The notes: a model not told the origin generated them from the sequence alone. A DNA stretch of 64,000 nucleotides from an uncultured Litoreibacter sp. (GCA_947494435.1 CANLUY010000001.1:124001-188000); one strand, 5' to 3'. Positions 29,276 to 39,539 are shown, counted from the stretch's first letter. A program made the numbers and translations.

Positions 29276-30108
29276 AGCCGCGTCAGCACGACACCCGTGA
29301 CAATCAAGCCTGCCGCCATGATCTTCTGACGGTCCATACGGTCACCAAAAGCCAGCCACCCGATCAAGACCGCAAACAGGATCGACGTCTCCCGCAGGGC
29401 AGTGACCAGCGCGATTGGCGCCACTGTCATCGCCCAGACCGCCACAGCATAGGCCCCGTAAGAGGCTGCAGCGGCGATGGAATTTAACCCCCATATCCGA
29501 AGGTCGAATGTCATCACCTGCCGCCCCTTCAAGGCAAAGCAAATCGGCGTGAAAAAGACCGCGTCGAGGACAAACAACCAAGCAACATAAGCCACCGCAT
29601 CGCCCGATACGCGCGCGCCCAGCCCGTCCACAATGGAATAGCCCGCCGTGGCCATGGCCGAACCCAGCGCCAACGGCACAAGCCGTGCCGACTCGGAATT
29701 CGCAAAGACCCCACGCGCCATCATCAGAATTCCGGAGCCCAGTACGACAATGCCCACATATTCCATGCCCGCAATCGGGTCGGAGAGCAGCCAGAAGCTG
29801 AGCCCCAACACCATCATCGGCGCGGCTCCGCGGGCAATCGGATAGACCCGGCTGAGATCCCCGTGGTCATAAGCATAGGCGAGGAACAGTTTATAAGCTG
29901 AGTGAAAAACGCCTGAGGCCAGCAACCACCACCAGACCGCGCCTTCCGGAAAGTCACGCGTAGCCGCGATGAACAGGCCAACGACGCCCTGGACCAACGT
30001 CATAACCATCATTCCGGTCATCTTGTCTGCGCCGGTCTTGATCAGCGCGTTCCAAAGCGCGTGCAGGAATGCCGCGCCGAGCACGGCGAAGAAAACGAAG
30101 ACGCTCAA
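29272..30108 (-). CDS. EamA/DMT superfamily transporter
   Basis: This 278-residue inner-membrane protein has about ten membrane segments and two EamA repeats. The first starts VLGAAFLHALWNALIKTG; the second ends LRETSILFAVLIGWLAFGDRM and the family C-terminus GLIVTGVVLTRL. The start appears to be TTG at 30108, overlapping the ogt stop as TTGA. No ATG or GTG gives a better N-terminus. The substrate is unknown. It is the last gene of the ileS chain. Confidence 0.87.
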   Translation of the reverse strand: MSVFVFFAVLGAAFLHALWNALIKTGADKMTGMMVMTLVQGVVGLFIAATRDFPEGAVWWWLLASGVFHSAYKLFLAYAYDHGDLSRVYPIARGAAPMMVLGLSFWLLSDPIAGMEYVGIVVLGSGILMMARGVFANSESARLVPLALGSAMATAGYSIVDGLGARVSGDAVAYVAWLFVLDAVFFTPICFALKGRQVMTFDLRIWGLNSIAAAASYGAYAVAVWAMTVAPIALVTALRETSILFAVLIGWLAFGDRMDRQKIMAAGLIVTGVVLTRL

Positions 30109-30557
30109 ATCAGAAGCCCCGCAGCCCCTTCATGGCGCAACAGCGCAACTTTGGTTTCCACCCCACCTTTGCCGGAAAAACCTGTCAGCCCTTTCGCCCC
30201 CATCACACGGTGGCACGGGATCATGATCGGGATCGGGTTACCACCGCAGGCTTGGCCCACAGCTTGCGCGGGCACGCCGAGATCCTTGGCGATCTCGCCA
30301 TAGGTGCGCGTATAGCCAAACGGGATTGCGCTCATCGCCGTGCAGACGTCTTTCTGGAACTGTGTGCCTTGGACATCAAATGGCAGGTCGAATGCCTCAC
30401 GCGTGCCATCGAAGTAGGCGGCGAGCTGGGTGGTCGCTTCTTTCAACAGATCGGTTTCTGGTTTGCCACCTGCATCTTTCCAGTCAAGCCGCGTGATCGC
30501 ATCCCCCTCCTGCCAGATGGTCAGCGGACCAAGGGGAGAGGCAAAGCCCACCTTCAT
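30105..30557 (-). CDS. ogt: methylated-DNA--protein-cysteine methyltransferase
   Basis: This 150-residue suicide repair protein takes the methyl group from O6-methylguanine. The acceptor cysteine is C115 in IPIMIPCHRVMG, and the helix-turn-helix segment FGYTRTYGEIAKDLGVPAQAVGQA lies ahead of it. I chose the ATG at 30557 because it forms an ATGA overlap with the DUF3253 stop. A further in-frame ATG at 30593 would add 12 residues inside DUF3253. There is no Ada-type activator domain. Confidence 0.93.
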   Translation of the reverse strand: MKVGFASPLGPLTIWQEGDAITRLDWKDAGGKPETDLLKEATTQLAAYFDGTREAFDLPFDVQGTQFQKDVCTAMSAIPFGYTRTYGEIAKDLGVPAQAVGQACGGNPIPIMIPCHRVMGAKGLTGFSGKGGVETKVALLRHEGAAGLLI

Positions 30558-30796
30558 TTCAACGCCAGCCGGATCGGGCCAATGGCTGTGCACGGGTCAA
30601 CTGGCGCGCCTTTCTGACGCGCTTCGATATCATCCATATCGGCGGCAACGCGGCGAATGTCGGGCATCAAAGGACGCCAGTCTTCTGTCAAACGACGCGC
30701 CACTTCGGACGGGCAGAGGCTTTTCTCGCGCCCCCGCTCAAGCGCCAGGGCGAGGATCGCCCCGGCAATATCTGCATCCTTAACCAACAGCCGCAT
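30554..30796 (-). CDS. DUF3253 domain protein
   Basis: This 80-residue protein is almost entirely a DUF3253 domain, a short winged-helix-like fold: IAGAILALALERGREKSLCPSEVARRL then WRPLMPDIRRVAADM. It could bind DNA, but that is inference. The start at 30796 lies inside the end of ileS (17-base overlap) and the stop overlaps ogt. It is therefore embedded in a translation-coupled chain. Confidence 0.85.
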   Translation of the reverse strand: MRLLVKDADIAGAILALALERGREKSLCPSEVARRLTEDWRPLMPDIRRVAADMDDIEARQKGAPVDPCTAIGPIRLALK

Positions 30797-33758
30797 TGCA
30801 CCGCGCACAGGTGCCCGGATTTTTGTGGTTGCCGACATCGGGCAGGATTTTCCAGCAGCGCTGGCACTTATCGCCCTCGGCCTTGGCGAAGACCACGGCA
30901 ACGTCGCTGATATCGTCCAGTTTGAAAGCGTCGTCAGGTACAGTATCGGTCGTCACCGAGATGTCAGAGGTGATGCACATGTCGTCGAAGCTGACGGTTT
31001 TCAGCACCTCCTCCGCTGCTGCATCCACGTAGACTGTCGGCCCGGCTTCCAGCGAAGAGCCGATGACCTTGTTGGTCCGCTCCACCTCCAAAGCCCCAGT
31101 CACAACGCGACGCACTTTGCGCACGGTGGACCACTTCTCTGCCAAAGCCTCGTCGCGCCATGTATTGGGCGTTTCAGGGATGTCTTGCAAATGCACGGAG
31201 CTGTCGTCGCCAGGGAAACGTTCCAGCCAGATTTCTTCGCAAGTGAAGACGAGGATCGGGGCCAGCCATGTGGTCAGACGGTGGTAGAGAATGTCCAGCA
31301 CCGTGCGCGCAGCGCGGCGGCGTTCTGTGTCGCCATCGCAGTAGAGAGCATCCTTGCGGATGTCGAAATAGAAGGCGGACAGATCGACCGTGGCAAAGGT
31401 GAAGACCGCTTGGAATACACCTTGGAAGTCAAACTTCGCGTAGCCATCGCGGACTTGTGCGTCCAGCTCTGACAGGCGGTGCAGCACCCAACGTTCGAGT
31501 TCCGGCATAGCCGCAGGATCTACGCGGTCGGCTTCCAAGAAGTCGTTCAGCGACCCCAACATGAAACGCATCGTGTTACGCAAGCGGCGGTAGCTGTCGG
31601 CCACACCTTTCAGGATCTCGTCGCCGATGCGTTGATCCACCGTAAAGTCAGTTTGTGCCACCCAAAGGCGCAGGATATCGGCACCGTATTGCTTGATGAC
31701 CTTCTCCGGCACGACTGTGTTGCCGATGGATTTGGACATCTTCATGCCCTTCTCATCCAGCGTGAACCCGTGCGTGACGACATTGCGGTAAGGCGCGCGG
31801 CCTGTGGTGCCGACCGATTGCAAAAGGGAGGAGTGGAACCAACCGCGGTGCTGGTCGGTGCCTTCCATATAGACATCGGCGATACCGTCTTCGGTCCCAT
31901 CTTCGCGGTCGCGCAAAGTGAAGGCATGGGTGGAGCCGGAGTCAAACCAGACGTCGAGGATATCCATGACTTGCGTGTAGTCATCCGGGTTGACGATGCC
32001 TGACAGGAACCGCTCCTTCGCGCCGTCCTTGTACCACGCATCCGCGCCTTCGGCCTCGAAAGCCTCAAGGATGCGGGCGTTCACCTCTTCATTGCGCAAG
32101 AGGTAGTCATCATCGTTGAAGCCCGCGCCGTTCTTGGTGAAGACCGTCAACGGCACGCCCCATGCGCGTTGGCGCGAGAGCACCCAGTCCGGCCGCGCTT
32201 CCATCATAGAATACAAGCGGTTACGACCAGATTGAGGCGTCCAGTTCACATTGTCGATCTCGGTCAGAGCCCGCTCGCGGATCGTGGTGCCGAACATGTC
32301 CTGCCCGTCGCCCACGGCCTTATCAATTGCCGCAAACCATTGCGGGCGGTTCAGGCGGATCACTGGTGCTTTGGAGCGCCAGCTATGCGCGTCGGACAGC
32401 GTGATGCGGCGGGAGGCCAGCATCGCGCCAAGCTCGATCAGCTTGGCATTCACCACCTTGTTCGCATTGCCCGGCTTGCCGTTCGGCTTGATGATCAGCT
32501 CGCCCGCAAAGAACGGCAGGTCAGCGCGGTAGGAGCTGTCATCGAGGATGTTATACGTCATCTCCAGCCCGTGTTTGACGCCGATAGCATAGTCGTCATC
32601 GCCGTGGCTTGGGGCGGTGTGGACAAGGCCTGTGCCCGCGTCATCGGTCACGTGATCACCGGGAAACAGCGGGATGTCATAGTCCCACTCGCCATCCGCG
32701 CCTTCGGCACCGCGCAGGGGGTGGGCGCAGGTGAGGCCCGCAAGCTGGTCGGCGGTGACGTCGGCGACGCGTTTGAACATGCCCTCTTCGAGCCGTGCGA
32801 GGCCCAGCACTTCTGCGGCCATCGCATCGGCGAGAATGTATTTATCCCCCACAGAAGCCCAGCATTCCTCAGGCGTGCCGGTAATTTCATAGAGCCCGTA
32901 GGCAATATTGGGACCATAGCAGACGGCGCGGTTTTGCGGGATGGTCCAGGGGGTGGTTGTGAAGATGACAACGCAAGCGTCTCTTATCTCGTGCAAAAAT
33001 TCGAGCTTGGGTGTCGTTTGTTCGCCCGGTTCTCCACGGGGCGTAGGCTCAACCAAGAATTCGGATTCATCAACGACCACCGGAAACTTCACCCAGATCG
33101 CCTGCGTGTCGCGGTCGTGGTACTCGACCTCGGCCTCGGCCAGGGCGGTTTTCTCCACCGGAGACCACATGACGGGCTTGGAGCCTTGATAAAGCGTGCC
33201 GGTCATCAGGAATTTCTGGAACTCTTCGGCGATCACGCGTTCGGCGTGGAAGGCCATGGTCAGGTAAGGATCGTCCCAGTTGCCAGTGACGCCGAGGCGC
33301 TTGAATTCCTCGCGCTGGATATCGACCCAACCGCTTGCAAAGTCACGACATTCCTGACGAAACTCGACCAGATCAACCGCGTCTTTATCACGGCCTTTCT
33401 GGCGGTATTTTTCTTCGATTTTCCACTCGATCGGCAGGCCGTGGCAGTCCCAACCGGGGATGTAGCGGCTGTCATAGCCCATCATCTGATGGCTGCGCAC
33501 GATGATGTCTTTGATGGTCTTGTTCAGCGCGTGGCCGATGTGCAGATGCCCGTTGGCATAGGGCGGGCCGTCATGCAGCGTGAAGGGTTTGCGGTCCGTC
33601 TGGCGAGCCTTTTCGCGCAGGGTTTCATAGACATTGATCTGCGCCCAGCGCTCTAGCCAGCCGGGCTCGCGATTGGGTAGACCGGCCCGCATCGGGAAGT
33701 CAGTCTTGGGCAGGTTCAGCGTGTCTTTATAGTTCACTTCAGGTGTGTCGGCGCACAT
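30780..33758 (-). CDS. ileS: isoleucyl-tRNA synthetase
   Basis: This 992-residue class I synthetase charges tRNA-Ile. HIGH is at residues 73-76 and KMSKS at 673-677. The CP1 editing domain lies between them. A C-terminal zinc finger (CQRCWKILPDVG...CARC) is of the bacterial type. I chose the ATG at 33758 because AAGGA lies about 10 bases upstream and the protein then starts MCADTPEVNYKDTLNLP as in relatives. Upstream in-frame ATGs at 33782 and 33821 lack ribosome sites. Confidence 0.97.
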   Translation of the reverse strand: MCADTPEVNYKDTLNLPKTDFPMRAGLPNREPGWLERWAQINVYETLREKARQTDRKPFTLHDGPPYANGHLHIGHALNKTIKDIIVRSHQMMGYDSRYIPGWDCHGLPIEWKIEEKYRQKGRDKDAVDLVEFRQECRDFASGWVDIQREEFKRLGVTGNWDDPYLTMAFHAERVIAEEFQKFLMTGTLYQGSKPVMWSPVEKTALAEAEVEYHDRDTQAIWVKFPVVVDESEFLVEPTPRGEPGEQTTPKLEFLHEIRDACVVIFTTTPWTIPQNRAVCYGPNIAYGLYEITGTPEECWASVGDKYILADAMAAEVLGLARLEEGMFKRVADVTADQLAGLTCAHPLRGAEGADGEWDYDIPLFPGDHVTDDAGTGLVHTAPSHGDDDYAIGVKHGLEMTYNILDDSSYRADLPFFAGELIIKPNGKPGNANKVVNAKLIELGAMLASRRITLSDAHSWRSKAPVIRLNRPQWFAAIDKAVGDGQDMFGTTIRERALTEIDNVNWTPQSGRNRLYSMMEARPDWVLSRQRAWGVPLTVFTKNGAGFNDDDYLLRNEEVNARILEAFEAEGADAWYKDGAKERFLSGIVNPDDYTQVMDILDVWFDSGSTHAFTLRDREDGTEDGIADVYMEGTDQHRGWFHSSLLQSVGTTGRAPYRNVVTHGFTLDEKGMKMSKSIGNTVVPEKVIKQYGADILRLWVAQTDFTVDQRIGDEILKGVADSYRRLRNTMRFMLGSLNDFLEADRVDPAAMPELERWVLHRLSELDAQVRDGYAKFDFQGVFQAVFTFATVDLSAFYFDIRKDALYCDGDTERRRAARTVLDILYHRLTTWLAPILVFTCEEIWLERFPGDDSSVHLQDIPETPNTWRDEALAEKWSTVRKVRRVVTGALEVERTNKVIGSSLEAGPTVYVDAAAEEVLKTVSFDDMCITSDISVTTDTVPDDAFKLDDISDVAVVFAKAEGDKCQRCWKILPDVGNHKNPGTCARCNAAVG

Positions 33759-34027
33759 TTCAGGCGTCCTTATATTCGTCATGTCGGGAGGTCTCGAAAG
33801 AGGGCGGTGCGAGTTGCTCAAACACCTTGGCCCGGCGTCTCATAGGTCAGAGCGCCGGGGAAATAATTCGTATGATGAAGGCAAAATCCGTCATGGCGCT
33901 GCTTATAGCGGCGAACGTGAAAGGGGTCCAGCCTGCTCGTGACGCGACTCCGTCCGCACGCCCGTCAAGTCCGCACGGTGCGTGTGTCGCATTGCAAGCT
34001 GGCACGTCTTGGCGTGTATTGCGAGAT

Positions 34028-35209
34028 ATGACGTTGCAAATCGGTATCATTGGCGCAGGCATAGGTGGCTTGGCAGCGGCGGCTTTGTTGGCCGAGCAGG
34101 GCCATGAGGTTGCCGTTTTCGATCAATTCGAAACACCAAGGCCTGTCGGGTCTGGTTTGGTTATCCAACCCGTCGGCCTTGACGTGCTCGACAGAATTGG
34201 AGCGGGTGATGCGGCGCGTGCGAAAGGCAATCCAATTGTCCGGATGCTCGGGCATGAAAGTGACAGCGGCGCGCGGGTGCTTGATGTTTGGTATGACCGC
34301 AGCGGAACGGGTCGCAGCTGTGGTTTGGGTATTCACCGGTCCGCCTTGTTTGATGCAGTGTTAGCCGCCGCAAAAGGTGCAGGCGCAGAGCTGCGGTCGG
34401 CCCATAAGGCCCTGCGCATTCAAAACCGTCGGATCATTTTTGAAGGTCAGGCCACGTCCGAGAGGTTCGACCTGATCATTGATGCGTCGGGGGCAGGTGG
34501 TGATCTGTCGCCGATCAAAGCAAAGCCCCTGCCCTATGGGGCCGTTTGGGGCACCGTGCCGTGGCCAAAGACCGACTTGCTGCGGGACCAATTGACCCAA
34601 AGCTACCGCCGTGCTGACCGGATGATCGGCGTTTTACCCTGTGGCACACTACCGGGTTCTGACGTGCCACAGGCGGCAATTTTCTGGTCAATGCCGCGCG
34701 ACGGACATATTGCATGGCTGGATCAGCCGCTGGCCGCTTGGAAGGCAGAGGCCACGTCGCTTTGGCCCGCCTTCGCACCGTTTCTGGAGACGATCACCGA
34801 TCATGATCAGATGACAATGGCGCGCTACAGTCATGGCACGTTGCGCAAGCCATTCGGGGATCATCTAGCCATCATCGGGGACAGTGCGCATAAGGCCAGC
34901 CCGCAATTGGGTCAGGGGGCGAATATGGCGCTACTGGATGCTATGGCACTGTCGCAGGCCCTGAAATTTGAACGTGATATACCCACGGCTTTGCTGCATT
35001 ACGCGCGGGCGCGCCGGGGGCATGTCTGGGTCTATCAAGCAATGTCATGGGCATTCACGCCGCAATATCAATCCGATTCCAAATGGCTGCCGAAGCTGCG
35101 CGATCGCGCACTTTTCCCCCTGAGCCAAATCCCACCTGTACCGCGCGTTTTGACGAAGCTGGTTTGCGGCACACTGATCCCGCCCCTGGGATCACTGATG
35201 CCACGCTAG
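34028..35209 (+). CDS. FAD-dependent monooxygenase
   Basis: This 393-residue protein is of the aromatic hydroxylase / UbiH-like flavoprotein class. The dinucleotide-binding motif is GIIGAGIGGLAAAALL at the N-terminus, and the second FAD motif is IIGDSAHKASPQLGQGANMALLDA. The central DG-type motif appears in FDLIIDASGAGG. I chose the ATG at 34028 immediately before the beta-alpha-beta fold; the open frame upstream codes unconserved sequence. The substrate is unknown, and no ring-cleavage partner is nearby. The stop overlaps the convergent YcjF stop at CTAG. Confidence 0.88.
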   Translation: MTLQIGIIGAGIGGLAAAALLAEQGHEVAVFDQFETPRPVGSGLVIQPVGLDVLDRIGAGDAARAKGNPIVRMLGHESDSGARVLDVWYDRSGTGRSCGLGIHRSALFDAVLAAAKGAGAELRSAHKALRIQNRRIIFEGQATSERFDLIIDASGAGGDLSPIKAKPLPYGAVWGTVPWPKTDLLRDQLTQSYRRADRMIGVLPCGTLPGSDVPQAAIFWSMPRDGHIAWLDQPLAAWKAEATSLWPAFAPFLETITDHDQMTMARYSHGTLRKPFGDHLAIIGDSAHKASPQLGQGANMALLDAMALSQALKFERDIPTALLHYARARRGHVWVYQAMSWAFTPQYQSDSKWLPKLRDRALFPLSQIPPVPRVLTKLVCGTLIPPLGSLMPR

Positions 35210-36261
35210 TCTTTCCCTGTCGGAAACAACCCCGTCAACGCGCGTTTGACGATGCGTGTGACGGAGGGCTTCGACTGCGTTGCAAAGGGCAATGGACGGC
35301 ACACCTCAATCGCGGCAATCCCGACCCGTGCGGTCAGGGCACCGTTGATCACGCCCTCCCCGAAGCGGCGTGAAATCCGGCTAAGCATCCCGCCGCCCGC
35401 AATTGATCCGATCAGATCATCCCCCACCGCAACGGCTCCTGTGGCCACAAGATGGGTCATCACCGCCTTTGTCAGCCGCCAATTGCCCAGCGTGCCGGAA
35501 CGACCGCCGTAGAGCTCTGCGATCCGGCGGATCATGCGCAAATTGGCTGTCAGGGCGGTTATGAGGTCGGCCAAGGCAAGAGGCACAATTGCTGTCACAG
35601 TTGCGACTTGGCGGGCTGCGGCTTCCACCTCCCGTTGCGCGGCCTCGTCAAGCGAGGCCAGCAGGTTGTGTTCCAGCACGCCCATTACGGCTTCCGCGTC
35701 AAAGCTGTCCCCCTGCCTGCGCGCGACCGCGGCGCGGCCTGCATCAAGCTCGGGGCGTGCCCTGTACAGTGCTGAGATACGATCGCGAATGCGGCGCGCG
35801 GCTTTCAGATCATTGGTGGACAGCGCCGCTTCGGCCTCCATGCGCAGACCATCAATGCGTTTGAGCCGGACCAACGCCAGCCATTCGCGACCCGCAACAA
35901 GCAACAGTGCCAGACAAAACAGCGCCAGCAGTCCCAAAGCAACGTAGCCGAGCAACGGGTTTGAGGTGACAAGGTTAGTGACGAAATTCCACGCAGCCAC
36001 GGACGCAAAGAACCCAAGCAGTGCGATCAACGCAGACCAGAAAAAACGCGTCACGCGTGACGGGCGGCGCGCGGCCAGTTGCGTCAGAGTTTGCATCGCC
36101 TGCCCGCTGGGCAATGTCGCTTGCGTGTCAGGCACAGGCGGGGCAGTGGCTGGTGTCAGTTCAGGCTCAGCAACGGTCTTTGTGACGCGGGGCTTGGCTT
36201 TGGCCTTTGGTTTTGGTGCGGGATCAAGGTCAAACAGCACGGGACCTTTAGGTTTACTCAT
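35206..36261 (-). CDS. ycjF: YcjF family membrane protein (TIGR01620, DUF697)
   Basis: This 351-residue protein has a Pro/Lys-rich N-terminus, two membrane segments (about 75-95 and 103-123), and a C-terminal DUF697 domain with VTAIVPLALADLITALTANLRMI and ending VTRIVKRALTGLFP. It is the standard partner of YcjX; its start overlaps the ycjX stop (ATGA). In gammaproteobacteria the pair belongs to an envelope-stress regulon, but here no stress promoter can be pointed to. Confidence 0.9.
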   Translation of the reverse strand: MSKPKGPVLFDLDPAPKPKAKAKPRVTKTVAEPELTPATAPPVPDTQATLPSGQAMQTLTQLAARRPSRVTRFFWSALIALLGFFASVAAWNFVTNLVTSNPLLGYVALGLLALFCLALLLVAGREWLALVRLKRIDGLRMEAEAALSTNDLKAARRIRDRISALYRARPELDAGRAAVARRQGDSFDAEAVMGVLEHNLLASLDEAAQREVEAAARQVATVTAIVPLALADLITALTANLRMIRRIAELYGGRSGTLGNWRLTKAVMTHLVATGAVAVGDDLIGSIAGGGMLSRISRRFGEGVINGALTARVGIAAIEVCRPLPFATQSKPSVTRIVKRALTGLFPTGKD

Positions 36262-37673
36262 GACAATCTATCCCCGATCAAGAATTCCGCAGCCTTATCA
36301 AGCCTGATATGAGGAGGCCCCTCACCCGGCGCCAAGTCGATCTCCGCAGGCGCGAAGGCCATGACGGAGTAGTCAGCATCAAGCCATTTCTTTTCACCAT
36401 CACGGGCCGGGCCGATCAGTTTTGCCGGATCTGATGGCAACTCGCCGGGATAGAACGCGGCCTGTTTGCCGCTGCCCAGCAATGTGCCACGGACCACATC
36501 TAGCGTTTCGCCATCATGATCCATCTGCTGTTCCACCGTGGCGCGCAATGCGGCGATGGCCATTGCAGATGTTTGGGCACCGGCAAAGTCGGCGCGGTCT
36601 TTCGCCTCGCGCAACAGGGCCTCCATAATCGCGATCAGGCGGCCATGTTGGACATGGTGCAAATGGTCGGATTTGGTCGCGGCAAACAGGATTTTCTCGA
36701 CCTTTTTGCCAAACAGAATACTCCCCAACCAAGAACTGCGGCCGGGCCGAAATGCGCTTAGAATGTCGGCCATGGACTGGCGCAACGCATCAAGTGCCTG
36801 CGGGCCTGCATGGATCGCGCCAAGCGCGTCGACCAGAACGACCTGCCGGTCGATCCGGCTGAAATGATCGCGGAAAAACGGTTTGATGACCTTGGATTTA
36901 TACGCCTCATAGCGCCGTTCGAATTCGCGATAGAGCGCATTGCGGGGCTGGCTGTCGGGGCGCGGCAATGGAGCGAAGGTCAGGACGGGGGAGCCTTCCA
37001 GATCACCGGGCAACAGAAAGCGGCCCGGTGTTGCATCGGAAAAGCCCGCTTCACGGATCGTGTGCAGATAGTCTGTGTAGGTTGCTGCAAGCTCCTGCGC
37101 TGTGGGCTCATGCAATTTCGCGGATGTGTCTGTTTTTTCGAGCAATTTCAGATAATTACCTGAGGCATCGCGGGTCTTGGCACGAGACAGGCTTTCTTCG
37201 GACCAATCGGCGAAAGATTTGTCGATCAGGCCCAGATCCAGCAGCCATTCGCCGGGGTAGTCGACGATATCCAGATGCACAGTGCGCGGGCCGGAAAACG
37301 TGCCGATCAGCCCACCGGGCTGGACCTTCAGCGACAGGCGCAGCTCCGATATGGTGCGGGTCGACTCGGGCCAATGAGGTTCCGGCCCGATCATGGCAGC
37401 CAGATGCGTTTCATAGTCAAACCGTGCGATGGTGTCGTCGGGTTGGGGCCGAAGGTAGGCCGATTTAATCCCGCCATGGGCTGCGGCGCGCAGTTGTGGC
37501 ATGCGTCCACGGTCCATCAGATTGGCAATAAGCGAGGTGATGAACACGGTCTTGCCCGCACGGCTCAACCCCGTCACACCCAGCCGGATCGTGGGTTCAA
37601 ACACACCGGTGACCGAGCTGGTCGCATCCTCGATGGTGCGGGTCACGCCGTCTACAATATCGTTGATAATCAA
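36258..37673 (-). CDS. ycjX: YcjX family GTP-binding protein
   Basis: The product is about 471 residues. The P-loop is GLSRAGKT at 35-42 of the chosen start, and LDIVDYPGEWLLDLGLI carries the switch region. RQVVLVDALGAIHAGPQAL and FAATKSDHLHHVQH are further conserved parts, the latter with the TKSD guanine-specificity motif. The open frame extends 230 codons upstream but is antisense to truA there. I chose the TTG at 37673, with GAGAG about 7 bases upstream. A TTG start is unusual, and a GTG nine codons later is possible. Confidence 0.9.
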   Translation of the reverse strand: MIINDIVDGVTRTIEDATSSVTGVFEPTIRLGVTGLSRAGKTVFITSLIANLMDRGRMPQLRAAAHGGIKSAYLRPQPDDTIARFDYETHLAAMIGPEPHWPESTRTISELRLSLKVQPGGLIGTFSGPRTVHLDIVDYPGEWLLDLGLIDKSFADWSEESLSRAKTRDASGNYLKLLEKTDTSAKLHEPTAQELAATYTDYLHTIREAGFSDATPGRFLLPGDLEGSPVLTFAPLPRPDSQPRNALYREFERRYEAYKSKVIKPFFRDHFSRIDRQVVLVDALGAIHAGPQALDALRQSMADILSAFRPGRSSWLGSILFGKKVEKILFAATKSDHLHHVQHGRLIAIMEALLREAKDRADFAGAQTSAMAIAALRATVEQQMDHDGETLDVVRGTLLGSGKQAAFYPGELPSDPAKLIGPARDGEKKWLDADYSVMAFAPAEIDLAPGEGPPHIRLDKAAEFLIGDRLS

Positions 37674-37769
37674 TTCGTCACTCTCTTTGGCCCTGCCCCT
37701 ACATAGGAAGCTTGCGCGCGGCTGTGTAGGGGGCTTGGTTTGCAGCTTTCCCCGCGGTAGAGGAGGAAC

Positions 37770-38537
37770 ATGCCCAGATATGCCCTGAAAATCGAATATA
37801 ACGGCGCGCCCTTCAAAGGATGGCAACGCCAAGCTGACCTGCCCTCCGTACAAGGCGCCGTTGAAGACGCCTTGCGCAAGCTGCAGCCCGATTTCGACAC
37901 GATTGCGGCTGCGGGGCGCACGGATACCGGCGTGCATGCGACCGCACAGGCGGCGCATTGTGATCTGAGTGCCGAATGGGAGCCGTTTCGGCTGGGCGAG
38001 GCGCTGAATTTCCACCTCAAGCCCCTGCCGGTCGCAATTGTGGACGTCGCGGGCGTGGCCGAAGACTGGCACGCGCGGTTCTCGGCGGTGGAGCGGCGCT
38101 ATTTGTTCCGCCTTGTCGCGCGGCGCGCGCCTTTGGTGCATGAGCGTGGGCTGGTCTGGCAAATCAAACAGCCGCTTGATCTGGAGGCCATGCGGGAGGC
38201 GGCTGACATGCTTGTAGGACAGCATGATTTTACAACGTTTCGCTCCACCATGTGTCAGGCCGCGTCGCCTGTGAAAACGCTGGATGAGGGGCGCATAGAG
38301 AGCTTTGAGGTGCCCTATGGCGTGGAGTACAAGTTTCATTTCCGCGCGCGTTCCTTCCTGCACAATCAGATCCGGAGTTTCGTGGGGTCTTTGGTGCAGG
38401 TCGGGTCAGGCGCGTGGGTGCCGTCGCAGATGAAGGTTGCGCTGGAGGCGAAGGATCGCGCGGCCTGTGGGCCTGTCTGTCCGCCGGAAGGTCTGTATTT
38501 GGCGGGTGTGGAGTATCCAGATGACCCGTTCGCCTGA
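37770..38537 (+). CDS. truA: tRNA pseudouridine(38-40) synthase
   Basis: This 255-residue enzyme makes pseudouridine at positions 38-40 of the tRNA anticodon arm. The catalytic aspartate is D52 in [11 protein letters not shown]. The second conserved block [18 protein letters not shown] is intact. GAGGAGGAAC directly precedes the ATG. It is divergent from ycjX, and its end overlaps the NTF2-like gene by 17 bases. Confidence 0.97.
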   Translation: MPRYALKIEYNGAPFKGWQRQADLPSVQGAVEDALRKLQPDFDTIAAAGRTDTGVHATAQAAHCDLSAEWEPFRLGEALNFHLKPLPVAIVDVAGVAEDWHARFSAVERRYLFRLVARRAPLVHERGLVWQIKQPLDLEAMREAADMLVGQHDFTTFRSTMCQAASPVKTLDEGRIESFEVPYGVEYKFHFRARSFLHNQIRSFVGSLVQVGSGAWVPSQMKVALEAKDRAACGPVCPPEGLYLAGVEYPDDPFA

Positions 38538-39510
38538 GTTAGACGGGTTTGACCCCAAGTGGCGCGACGTGCCGCATTATATCAACGGCATCACGGCAGA
38601 GATCTGGGAAGAGCGCCGGATCGGGACGTTGAAACAGTATTACGGCGAGGATTTGGTGGTGCGATCGCCCGCGTCGGTCGTGGTGGGCAATGACGGGATT
38701 ATCGCGGCGACAATGTCGACCTTGGCGGAGTTTCCGGATCGCGCATTGCCGGGTGAAGATGTGATCTGGTGCCCGGCTGAGGGCGGTTTCTTGTCCTCTC
38801 ACCGGCTGATCTGCTCGGCCACGCATTTGGGGTTTGGGGCTTATGGCCCGCCCACCAGGCGTCGGTTGGAATACCGCATTTTGGCGGATTGCTACTGCTC
38901 CGCGAATGCTGTGCTGGACGAGTGGTTGGTGCGCGACCAGTCGGCCATCGTGGCGCAGATGGGGTTTGATTTGGTGGACTGGACGCGAGATCAGATCGCG
39001 CGGGAGGGCGGGCCGGAGGCTTGTGTGAAGCCATTTACACCTAGTTTGGACGTGCAAGGCCCCTACAATGGTCGCGGCAATGATCATGAAGCCGGTGCGC
39101 GGTTAGGCTCTGTGCTGGAGCGCATAATGGCGGCGGAATTCTCGGTGATTTCTGCGGAGTATGATCGTGCGGCGTTGCTGCATTATCCGCAGCATTTTCA
39201 GGGACATGGTTGGGGCGATGCGGACCGGTTCTGGCTGCCTCTCAGGGCGTCATTCCCGTCGGCGCGGTTTGAGGTGCATCATGTCGTCGGGCGGTCGGAT
39301 CCGGGGATGTCGCCACGCGCTGCTGTGCGCTGGTCGTTGGATGGGCGGCATGATGGATGGGGTCGGTTCGGCGCACCAACTGGTGTTCCGGTCCATGTGA
39401 TGGGAATCACGCATGCAGAGTTCGGGCCGGATGGGTTGAGGCGCGAGTGGACGCTTGTGGATGAGACGGCGATCTGGAAGCAGATTTTGTTGGGGTCTGG
39501 TGACGTTTAG
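38521..39510 (+). CDS. double NTF2/SnoaL-like domain protein
   Basis: This 329-residue protein appears to contain two SnoaL/NTF2-fold units: about 15-140 ([24 protein letters not shown]...) and about 185-329 ([21 protein letters not shown]...[25 protein letters not shown]). The fold often makes a binding pocket for small molecules. The ATG at 38521 lies within truA and has GGAG about 7 bases upstream. The likely functional link is with the convergent MttB-like methyltransferase gene next to it. The role is unknown; an ester-cyclase or substrate-handling function is inference. Confidence 0.8.
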   Translation: MTRSPELDGFDPKWRDVPHYINGITAEIWEERRIGTLKQYYGEDLVVRSPASVVVGNDGIIAATMSTLAEFPDRALPGEDVIWCPAEGGFLSSHRLICSATHLGFGAYGPPTRRRLEYRILADCYCSANAVLDEWLVRDQSAIVAQMGFDLVDWTRDQIAREGGPEACVKPFTPSLDVQGPYNGRGNDHEAGARLGSVLERIMAAEFSVISAEYDRAALLHYPQHFQGHGWGDADRFWLPLRASFPSARFEVHHVVGRSDPGMSPRAAVRWSLDGRHDGWGRFGAPTGVPVHVMGITHAEFGPDGLRREWTLVDETAIWKQILLGSGDV

Positions 39511-39539
39511 GACTTTGAGTATTTCTGGAGTAACGATGA

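Noticed and set aside
32169-33656. 495-residue plus-strand open frame within ileS
   Set aside because: It is antisense to a highly conserved gene. Long shadow frames are common in high-GC coding DNA.
30000-38000. Apparent change of the plus strand from C-rich to G-rich, which could mark a replication or rearrangement boundary
   Set aside because: It is based on hand counts of a few 60-base blocks with mixed results, and no origin or partition genes are present. A cumulative GC-skew plot of the chromosome would decide it.
37674-38363. N-terminal extension of YcjX by 230 residues
   Set aside because: The stretch is exactly antisense to truA and the encoded residues do not match YcjX. The family begins near the TTG at 37673.
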